A stretch of 64,000 bases of DNA from Zarea fungicola (taxonomy: Eukaryota > Ascomycota > Sordariomycetes > Hypocreales > Cordycipitaceae): the NCBI GenBank assembly GCA_900169235.1, contig FWCC01000267.1, positions 1 to 64,000 on the forward strand. The letters are read 5' to 3'. Position numbers and translations under genes: made by a program. Shown here one piece after another: positions 56,269 to 64,000 of the stretch; the first letter of the stretch is position 1, and each line of letters starts with the position of its first letter. The notes beneath the pieces were generated by a model, which did no database searches, was not told the origin of the DNA, and saw only the letters and a list, made by a program, of their open reading frames with translations.

Positions 56269-58077
56269 ATGATCACCGACGACAACCGCGATGAGACGGG
56301 CACACGCCTCCTCACGGCCGACGAGGCCCTCGACGACCTCGCACCCAGCGACACCGATGCCGGCCCAGAAGAGCCACCCCTGCGCATACGCGCTGCACAA
56401 TGGCAGGTCCGCGCACCGCGGCGCATCATTGTGCTCATCGCCGTCGTCAAGTTTACCATTGTCTGCAGCGGCATGCTGCTCATGGTGCCCCTGTTCCGCC
56501 TCATCGAGGACGCCATCTGCCACGGCTTCTTTGACGACACGACCCCGGAGATTCTGGATGAGAAGAAGTGCAAGGCAGACGGTGTGCAGGCGCGGTTGGC
56601 GACGTTTCTCGGCTGGTCCGGTTTGGTTTCTTCGATCGTCAGTGAGTGGTCTCTTCCTTTGCCCTGCATCCTATGCAGACCTTTTATACATATATTGTTT
56701 TCTGTTTTGTCTTACACTGATGTCCTAAATCCTCTCAGCTCTCATCACGTCGTTTCCATTTGGCGCCATGTCTGATCGCTTCGGCCGCAAACCCGTTGCG
56801 CTGCTCTCGTATTCCGGCGTCATCGTCTCCTTCCTCTTTACTCCCTTGATGTTTGGTCCCCTGAAGCAGCATATTCGAAATAATCCATATCTGCTCATGT
56901 CGGGGAATGTATTCATGCTGGCGGGTGGTGGTATACCAGTTTTGCTGCAGACGCTTTATGCCATGGCCGCCGACGTGAGCACAGAAGAGCAAAAGTGAGT
57001 GATCAACACCGTATGAACCCTCAAGCGTAATTGCATCTAACATGTGCTTTCGCTACGTTGATGAATAGAGCCGCAAGCTTCCTCTATCTGAGCGTCGGAT
57101 CCGCCGCCGGCGGTCTTCTCGGGCCTTTATTCGCCGGCCTCCTCATGAACCAATTCGGCCCCTGGGTGCCCATCTGGATCGTCATCTCCATCTCCCCATG
57201 CCTCCTCTGCATCCTCCTCCTCCTCCCCGAAACCCTCGCCGTCAAGGCTGGCAAGCTACCCTCTGACGATGATGATGACTTTGACCTCGAAAGCAACGGC
57301 GGCGGCAGTCTCGCCCTCGTAAGGAGGCACCTGCGCAAGGGTCTCGACGACCTCCGCGCCTCCCTCGCCATCCTACGCAACCGCAACGTGCCCATCATCC
57401 TCGTCACCTCGCTCTTCCAAAACGCCCGCATGACCGCCTACTCCTCCACGCTCGTCCAGTACGTCTCCAAGAACTACGGCTGGACCCTCGGCGAGACCTC
57501 CATCCTCCTCTCGCCCCTCGGTGTCCTCGCCATCCTCGTCCTCGGCTCCTTGCCCCATCTCGCCGCACAGCTCACCACACCCGTAAGCAGTGGCGGGCGG
57601 TTCGGCTTCACTGTCTTTGGCAAGGACCTCTTCCTCACGCGCGCCTCGACGGCGTTCCTCATCGCCGGCGCCGTCGTCCAGGGCCTCAGCCCCAACGTCG
57701 TCGTCTTCATCCTCGGACTCGTCGTCGCCTCCCTCGGCACCGCGGACAGCCCGCTCGCGCGCGCCACCGTCTCGCACTACGTCCCCCCCGCCTTCACCTC
57801 AAGGCTGTACGCGCTCATGGGCATGGTCGAGGTGCTGGGCTCGTTTCTGGGCGCGCCCGCCCTGGCGTACTTTTTCAACATTGGGCTCGCCAAGAAGGGC
57901 CTGTACACGGGCCTGCCGTACTTTTACATTGCCGTGCTTTGTACGATTGCGCTGGTGGCGCTCATGTTTGTGACGCCGCCGGTGCGCAAGGACGACGGCG
58001 CTGAGGGGGGACTGGCCACGCCAAGTTCGGGGGATGGGTTGGATAATTTGCCAAGCGAAGGAGCGATTCGACTGTAG
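56269..58077 (+). CDS. MFS transporter, SLC46-like
   Basis: Three exons, 56269-56641, 56739-56994 and 57069-58077, giving 545 residues. The N-terminus is acidic (LTADEALDDLAPSDTDAGPEEPP). TM1 is IVLIAVVKFTIVCSGMLLMVPLF. The first loop holds a Cys-containing segment (DAICHGFFDD, KKCKADGV). Motif A is SFPFGAMSDRFGRKPVALLS. A membrane-proximal ADVSTEEQKAASFLYLSVGSAAGGLLGPLF region and a central acidic loop (PSDDDDDFDLES) separate the two halves; the second half has six further helices and a short soluble tail. Layout and the motif-A loop resemble the fungal proteins related to SLC46/proton-coupled folate-type carriers rather than DHA1. The substrate is unknown. Coding GC is very high in exon 3. 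Introns have GTGAGT donors. Confidence 0.88.
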
Positions 58078-58342
58078 GAGTAACAGGAAATATTTTGTAC
58101 ACCGCTGCCATTTTTTATTACTTTTGTCATGTCTTATTTCTGATCCTGCAGGCATATATAGAGCGCTCAGAATGGGTTATAAAACGGATCTTGAGTTAAT
58201 TAATAAACTGATCAAATATGACAATATATTGTTGCTAGTAAAAATACGCACGCAGTCGCTATGCTATAATTCCAGGATACAAAATGCCTTGTTTGCATGT
58301 TGTGTTGCTTTACACCATACATGAGTATTCTCTGCTGCTGAT
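58078..58342. other. Convergent 3' spacer
   Basis: 3' flanks of the MFS gene (plus) and the large acidic-protein gene (minus). No gene seen. Confidence 0.7.
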
Positions 58343-61165
58343 TTAGCGCAGCATATAAGACAAGTCTGGGATGCTTCTCAGCGCCTCCTCTACAACCGCC
58401 TCTCGATCTATTGTACATGTATCCTCAAAGGATACTCTTTTGATGCCAGCCTGTATACTGGCAGTAGCAGGTGGCGTGGCATACGGCACTGAGCCAGCGG
58501 ATGCCGTAGATTGCAAAGACTTGTCCATGTCCTTGTGATCCGCCCCCCACGCATTTTCCATGGATGGTCTGTTACTATTCATTGAAACTCGACTTGAACC
58601 GAAAACTGGCGTACTAGCCATCGTTGGTGTGCTCGACTTTTGTGATGTCTCCAGTGATACTCTGTTTGTGTTGAGTGAGCGTCTCGCTGGTTCTAGGGCT
58701 GGTGAGTTCATCGTTGGCGTCCAAATTGGCGATGAAGTAGCCGGCACATGATGCAATTCCTTCGTTGTTTGGATTGGCGGTGGTACATTTGGTCGCGCCA
58801 TTGCCGATGTTACTGGCTTTGCTGGCGCAGTTGAGTTGAAAAAGTCAAGACCACCAAAGCCCCCTTCGTCAAAGGCAAGCTGGGTAGACGTCATGGCCGG
58901 TTTTATTTCCGCTGGAGCACCCAAAGAGGCAAACGTAGCACTCGCATCAACCGTCGGTGACGACATCATTTCACCCCAGTCATCGTCGTCGTCTTCTTCG
59001 CCATTTGCTTCCTCCGGCGCGGGTCCTTCCTTTGCTAAAGACTTGCGGTCAGTCTCCACTGCGGTGGTATTGATCCTTGGCAGTGGTGGTGGTGGCATCA
59101 GCTCGTTTGAGCGTTTCCTTCCCACTGCCTCCTTCTCCTGCTGCGGCGCATCATCCTCCTCATCCCAGGGCGATTTCGGCAACATCTCCTTTGGTGAGTT
59201 CAGTGGAGGCCTTGCAAGCGCGGACCTTGCTTTGGCTTTGATATGTGCCGCAAATGCCGGCGATTGAAACACGGCCGAAGGCGTCGACGGCACGCTCGTG
59301 GTCCATTCACCACCACCAAATGACTCCAGCGTCGGCGTCAGTGGCGGTAGGCCTTCTTCTGTTGCGGGCGTCCAGCTGCGATTCCTCGAATGGGCCACAT
59401 GCTTCTCCTTCTTCGTTGGTTGTTGTTGCTGTTGCACCCTTTGTCGCAGGAGCTCGCCAATTTCAATGGCAGGCTCACTCGAGTCCCAATTAAACATGCT
59501 CGCGCCCAACGGGACGCCTGCTTTCTTGCTCCCCAGCACAACCCGCCCCGCAATCGAGTCCTCTTCCATCCAGCGACGGACAATGTGCAGCGTCTTGGTG
59601 CGCACTTCGGACGTGGGCCAGGTGATTCGTCTGTAGTTGTCTTCGTCGCCGCTATCGTGTTTCCGCGTGGAGCCGAAGCGCGAGATGCGATACCAGCTCT
59701 TGCGCTCACTGGTTGTGGTAAAGGAATTGTCAATCATGAATTCCGGGACGGGCTCAGGTATTGTGGTGGAGGGTTTGGAGCCAGGGAAGAGGGTGTCGAG
59801 GTGGGATAGGTCGATTGGATAGGCAGGATGGTTGGATTTTGATGTTGATGGGGCCAAGCGTGGTGGTTTGACGTCCAATGAAGGGCTGGTTGCCTCTTCA
59901 TCGCTGTTGATATTTCTTTCGATATCCTCCAGCGGGATGGAACCCGCTGCGTCTTCGTGTGTGGCGTCAGCCAATACAGGAGCCTTTTCTGGGACACTCT
60001 CTAGAGCCACAGAGTCCTCCTTGTCAAATTTTCCAGCTGGAGCATGCTCTTCTAACTCTCCATCTTTACCGAGGTTCTCTTCAGTATCCAACGTAGGCGC
60101 CCCGTCCTCCTTTTCCTCCTCCTTCTGGTGTGGTTGTTCAATCTCGGCAATGGCTTCCTCGTCCCCAGCGATTTCAGCAGTAGGCGCCGGCGTTGGTTCC
60201 CGCGAGATTCGCTCCGGCGGTGTCAGAACAGCCTTTTTCGCTATGCCGTCGTACATGTCGACCAGCTCCTGAACCTTGGACGCAGCTTTTTGCTCCTGTG
60301 GCATTTCTGGCGCTTGTGCCGCGTCAGCATGAACATTGTCATCTTGCAGTTCTCCAGCTGGTCCAGGACCCTCCAAAATTGGTTTCTCAGTCTCATCCTT
60401 TAAAACTTCTTCTTCGGTGGTGTCAGTCGCTTTCTCAGATGTTGTCGTTGTTTGGTGCATCTCAGACATGGCTTGCGATTTCGCAATCACGTCCTCCTGC
60501 GGCGCGTCCCAAGTACGTTGTTCATCCGCAAGGAGAGAAACAGCCTTCATTGTAGTCCCCTCGCCAACAGCAGTCCCCTCCCGTGCAGAGTCGTCCAGCG
60601 CGTCGTGCCGTCCCTGCTCGCCAAAGCTGACCGCAGAGTCGGTGACATCCTTGATGCGCCCATCATGATGATGTTGCACCTCCTGTCCAGCACCGTTACT
60701 ATCCATGAAACCCCATGGCGCAGAGAACCCAGCGTCGTCGTCATCGTTGTCGACTTGGCTCTTGGAAGCAGAGAGTCCGCTGTCGCCATTGTGGCTCGAC
60801 CACGCATTCTGCTCCTTCCCATCGTTCCAACCACCCCACACATCCTCCTCGTCTTCGTCAATATTATCCGGCGTCCCGTTTTGTCGTGCCGCATTCGTTT
60901 CGTGCTTGCTGTCCAGGCTATAGTTCGTCGTCGTCGTCGTCGTCGTGGACGCTCCGCCCCAGGGAGATTCCGAAAATGTATCCAGTCTCCCAAGCCCTAG
61001 GCCCCCTTTCATAGGTGTGATGGCGCTGTCGTCGCCCCTTGTTGCGGATAAGCCCTCTGGCGCAGCGGCGGCAGCAGCAACAGTAGCCTTTGGCTGTGTG
61101 GGCGGCAACCCAGGCGATACCGACGGCGTGGTTACCGCCCATGGTGTGCTCCACGGGTCTTCCAT
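58343..61165 (-). CDS. Large acidic protein of unknown function with Trp-acidic motifs
   Basis: A single exon of 940 residues, start ATG 61165 (MEDPWSTPW). I do not recognise a named family, though the central block looks conserved: DLSHLDTLFPGSKPSTTIPEPVPEFMIDNSF, SERKSWYRISRFGSTRKH, SGDEDNYRRITWPTS..VRTKTLHIVRRWMEEDSIAGRVVLGSKKAGVPLGASMFNWDSSEP. The rest is low-complexity, rich in Glu/Asp/Ser/Pro, with a Gln run (QQQQQ) and a Thr run. Short acidic Trp motifs recur: DPWSTPW (3-9), SPWGG (67-71), DVWGGWND (108-115), APWGFMD (149-155), SPWDEEDD and DDWGEMM further on. DPW/WxxF-type motifs bind clathrin adaptor ears, so an endocytic-trafficking role is conceivable but unproven. No signal peptide or membrane helix. 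Confidence 0.8.
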   Translation of the reverse strand: MEDPWSTPWAVTTPSVSPGLPPTQPKATVAAAAAAPEGLSATRGDDSAITPMKGGLGLGRLDTFSESPWGGASTTTTTTTNYSLDSKHETNAARQNGTPDNIDEDEEDVWGGWNDGKEQNAWSSHNGDSGLSASKSQVDNDDDDAGFSAPWGFMDSNGAGQEVQHHHDGRIKDVTDSAVSFGEQGRHDALDDSAREGTAVGEGTTMKAVSLLADEQRTWDAPQEDVIAKSQAMSEMHQTTTTSEKATDTTEEEVLKDETEKPILEGPGPAGELQDDNVHADAAQAPEMPQEQKAASKVQELVDMYDGIAKKAVLTPPERISREPTPAPTAEIAGDEEAIAEIEQPHQKEEEKEDGAPTLDTEENLGKDGELEEHAPAGKFDKEDSVALESVPEKAPVLADATHEDAAGSIPLEDIERNINSDEEATSPSLDVKPPRLAPSTSKSNHPAYPIDLSHLDTLFPGSKPSTTIPEPVPEFMIDNSFTTTSERKSWYRISRFGSTRKHDSGDEDNYRRITWPTSEVRTKTLHIVRRWMEEDSIAGRVVLGSKKAGVPLGASMFNWDSSEPAIEIGELLRQRVQQQQQPTKKEKHVAHSRNRSWTPATEEGLPPLTPTLESFGGGEWTTSVPSTPSAVFQSPAFAAHIKAKARSALARPPLNSPKEMLPKSPWDEEDDAPQQEKEAVGRKRSNELMPPPPLPRINTTAVETDRKSLAKEGPAPEEANGEEDDDDDWGEMMSSPTVDASATFASLGAPAEIKPAMTSTQLAFDEGGFGGLDFFNSTAPAKPVTSAMARPNVPPPIQTTKELHHVPATSSPIWTPTMNSPALEPARRSLNTNRVSLETSQKSSTPTMASTPVFGSSRVSMNSNRPSMENAWGADHKDMDKSLQSTASAGSVPYATPPATASIQAGIKRVSFEDTCTIDREAVVEEALRSIPDLSYMLR

Positions 61166-61890
61166 AACGTAAATAGGCCTAGCATTTCATGTTATGTATT
61201 TTGTGTCCCTTTGCAAGCAAAAGGTTTCTTTGCGGTCGGCTGGCGTGGTGGCGTATTGCTAACGTCGTCTCGAGTCGTCATTCGTGTCGACAGAGCCTGT
61301 TGCTTGGCGCGTCGGATCGCTCGGAGTTTGTAATGACTGCCAGCGAGAGACTATGTTATGTGCAATGAGCCGCCTAAATTTCAGTGACGGAGCGTGTAGA
61401 AATTGTAACCCGTCAAGGCAACTATTTTGTATCTGCATTCATGCAATATTGAGAGACAGGTCTCGGTTCTGAAGATTATGGGGTGCTGAAGGTAGAAGCT
61501 AGAACCCCCTGCAGCGGCCCCACCAACTCAGGAACGGGGGCCAGCCATCGACGACCCTAAATTGACAGCGACTTGAACGAGTTCAGGTACATACACCGAG
61601 AAAAGAAGGACAAAACAGGACGGGGAGTAAAAGAACTTGACAATAAAAATAAGATGAAATAAGATAAAATAAAATTCCGCTATTAAAGTCTTGTGAGAAA
61701 GCTCACGTCGGGTAAGCAGGTTCACATACAACATCAAAATCTAACAAGGTATCGTCAATTCATTGTGACAGCAAACTAATCCACCATTATATGCAGTGCC
61801 GTTGGGTCATGACCGGCGCAATGGGAGCAAATCGACTTCAAAAAATGCGCCGCGCTAAAGCAAATGCCTGCCTCTATGCAGGAACGGCTC
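61166..61890. other. Intergenic spacer
   Basis: Promoter of the large acidic-protein gene and 3' flank of the CAF-1 gene, both on the minus strand. AT-rich in the middle (61610-61680). No gene seen. Confidence 0.65.
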
Positions 61891-63869
61891 CTACAGAGTA
61901 ATCTCATGTCCAGGCTTGAGATCCCACTCCTTCAACTTGCCTGTGCCCTTCTTCTCCGCGACCAACTCGAGTGTATTCTTCACCTCTATGCGAGAAACGC
62001 TGTCGCGGAATTGCTGGAAGATGTAGTCGACAATTCCAACCTTTGACAGCGCCTTGTTTTGGAGAATCGCCTTTTTCACGTCGTTTATCAACTCTGGCTT
62101 TACCAGCTTGAGTGTCGGGTCTGGATGACTACCACCATTCAGAGCCGCAAATGCGTTACTGGGTGCAGGCGGTGGCGGCATCTTCTCGGTGGCCTTGCTC
62201 GACGGGGCAGGCTTGCTAGTGGGAGGTTTTGGCTCAGGTTCCCAATATGAAGTAGAAAAGGGATCAATGCTCGCTGTTTTGTGAAAGATATCTAATGTCT
62301 GGTTAGTCAACATCATCAGCTACGCGACAATTGCCACCTACCGAGTATCAATTCCATCTTATTGTCATAGGCGGCCTGGCTGGAACATTTGCGGTCTTCA
62401 TTTTCAAAACAAATGCCAGTAGTTTCAGGCTCCATGGTATTTCCAAAGGTTCGTCTTGATAAGCCCAAATCTTCGGAATCGTCAAGGAAACCATCCATGT
62501 CATCTTCGTCATCCAACTCCTCGTCGCCGTCGTCGCCATCCAAATCTTCGCCTTCGTCTTCCTGCCACTCGGCTTCCGAATCATAGTCGTAGTCCAGTTG
62601 CAGTCGTCGGGCAGTTGAATTGCGGGCGACCTTTCTCATCTTGTCACACCCAGCGGCAAAGGGGAGAGATGTCACCGTGCCGTAATATGGAGGCCGAACA
62701 TCGCGAGAAAAGGCTATTATTTTGCAAGGCATGCCGATAAGCTTCCTTCGTGTAGATTCAGCAACGCCAGCAGAGGGGGCTCCATTGGCAGCTGACAGTT
62801 CCATATCCTTGTATACAGCCGCCATAATGTGCCGGACTGGAGGATGTACTCTGCCTCGGGGCCGAGGTCGGCCAATACCGGGCAGCGCAAACAGCGACAA
62901 GGGGTCAAAGGATACGTTGGCTTTGCGCTGTCCCGCGATGCATTCATCTAATATTTTTGATTTTGCGTCCTTGGTCTCTTGATCCATTCGGCAGCTGTCG
63001 GGCGCCATCCGAGTGTTCTCCCTCATGTAAAACGGTCGAAACAACTTTTCGTATTCAGATTTTTGTGGTGGTTGATGCGACCCTGCCGCATCTGCCTTTA
63101 ATGGGCTCGATTTTAATGAAGCAATGGTCGAGGCAGCTTTTTTGGGAGTGCTGGGTTTGCCGAAGAAGCTCATAAGTTTAGGCTGTGCGCGGGCCTTTTT
63201 CTCCAATTCCTCCTGTGCCCGTTTGTCCTCTTCTTCTTTTTGCTTCTTCTTTTCCTCTCTTTGCTCCATTTTTAGCTTGTCTTCTTCTTCCTTCTTCTTG
63301 CGTTTGTCGTCTCTTTCCTTTTGGCGGGCAGCCTTTTCTTCGTCCTGCTTGGCCTTTTCGGCGGCCTTTAACGCAGCCTTCTCATCGCGCTCTTGTTTCT
63401 TTTGCGCAAGTTCTTTCTCCTTTTGCTCCTTCTTTTCGGTCGCCTCCTTCTCTCTTGCTGCCTTTTCCGCTGGGGTCAGCTTCTTGCGTTTCGCGAGGGG
63501 GATTGACGTCTGTGTGTTGGTTGATGGCTGAGCGGCACCACTCTTGGTTGGCGTTTCAGGGGAAGGGGAATTGTAGGCTGCCGTGCTGCTGCCCGCTTCG
63601 GTGAGGGCAGGTGATCCTTGCGGTGAGGAGTCGAGAAGGTTGCTAGAGACTGGAGGAAGAACTGCATGTTATTAGCATGGAACCTCGTTGTCGAGGGGTT
63701 CGGATGGTAACATACGGGAGTCACCAGAGGGTCTGATGTCTGATTTTGAAGGAGTGTTTTCAGTCATTATAGTGTCCTCTCCTCCTTCGTCGCCGGAATA
63801 TTCATCATGGCTGCGTTTGCGAGCCCTGTTTGGCTCCTGCACGTTTGGTGACATTTCAAAGAGCGGCAT
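61891..63869 (-). CDS. RLF2: Chromatin assembly factor 1 large subunit (CAF-1 p150 / Rlf2)
   Basis: Three exons, 63716-63869, 62342-63661 and 61891-62291, giving 624 residues; the joins restore GDSLLPPVSSN and LILDIFHKTASIDP. Start is ATG 63869 (MPLFEMSPNVQEP). The order of parts matches CAF-1 subunit A: a Ser/Pro/Thr N-terminus, a highly charged KER coiled coil (KKLTPAEKAAREKEATEK..; residues ~110-210), a canonical PCNA-binding PIP box QPKLMSFF at about 211-218, the region YEKLFRPFYMRENTRMAP that precedes an acidic ED domain (DYDSEAEWQEDEGEDLDG.., ~380-420), and a C-terminal winged-helix domain (KPELINDVKKAILQNKALSKVGIVDYIFQQF..). CAF-1 deposits new H3-H4 on DNA behind the fork. It would be nuclear and complete here. 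The CHAF1A/Cac1 naming depends on the nomenclature used. Confidence 0.93.
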
Positions 63870-64000
63870 TGAGGATAGGATAAATCTGGGCCAGACAAGG
63901 AGTGAAGACAAAAATGTACAAAGAACTGTGTTTTCAGCTTCGCTTTGATATGATTATATGTACAGAACAACAGGTGGGCGGCCGAGTGTCACGGGGTCGT
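63870..64000. other. CAF-1 large-subunit promoter, cut by window edge
   Basis: 131 bp upstream of the CAF-1 ATG. Only a GC-rich stretch at the right end is notable; the rest of the promoter lies outside the window. Confidence 0.6.

Noticed and set aside
60547..61000. Plus- and minus-strand alternative frames within the large acidic-protein gene
   Set aside because: Arg-rich shadows of a repetitive acidic coding sequence.

Overview
The window is nuclear DNA of a filamentous ascomycete, most likely a Sordariomycete and plausibly a member of the Hypocreales. The evidence is the short (about 50-110 bp) GT-AG introns, two Zn2Cys6 factors and one copper-fist factor, an HsbA-type secreted protein, a sedolisin peptidase, an RTA1-family membrane protein and a cytosolic CA3427-type binding protein. 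I recognise 21 protein genes plus one intact ORF of unknown family. Gene models are my own splice reconstructions, checked for reading phase and for continuity of conserved motifs. No tRNA, rRNA, CRISPR or intact transposon was recognised.

Layout. Positions 1-8.5 kb contain no convincing gene, only short diverged repeats. From 8.5 to 17.2 kb lie housekeeping genes: an uncharacterised ORF, the glutathione-degradation amidotransferase DUG3, the CRL4 substrate receptor CDT2, and a membrane-anchored heme-oxygenase-like protein. From 18.6 to 29.1 kb come a Zn2Cys6 factor next to a DHA1 drug:H+ antiporter, a DMT/EamA transporter, HsbA, a CA3427-like binding protein and a copper-fist factor. From 31.6 to 39 kb are a sedolisin, a second Zn2Cys6 factor and an F-box/ankyrin protein.

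From 41.4 to 58.1 kb is an accessory block: an alginate-lyase-fold secreted protein, an epoxide hydrolase, two unrelated P450s, a GPI-type Cys-rich protein, an RTA1 protein, an aspartate/hydantoin racemase-family protein and an MFS transporter. The spacers are long and AT-rich and contain a degenerate coding relic and a near-perfect hairpin. The right end returns to conserved genes: a large acidic protein of unknown function and the large subunit of CAF-1 (RLF2/CAC1).

Functional themes. CDT2 and CAF-1 are both PCNA-linked chromatin-replication factors, although they are far apart. The 43.6-58 kb block has oxidation, epoxide hydrolysis and export functions but no PKS, NRPS or terpene synthase, so it looks like a detoxification or tailoring set rather than a complete biosynthetic cluster. 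The Zn2Cys6 factor at 18.6 kb lies directly upstream of the antiporter gene, whose promoter holds repeated CGG/CCG elements, so local regulation is possible.
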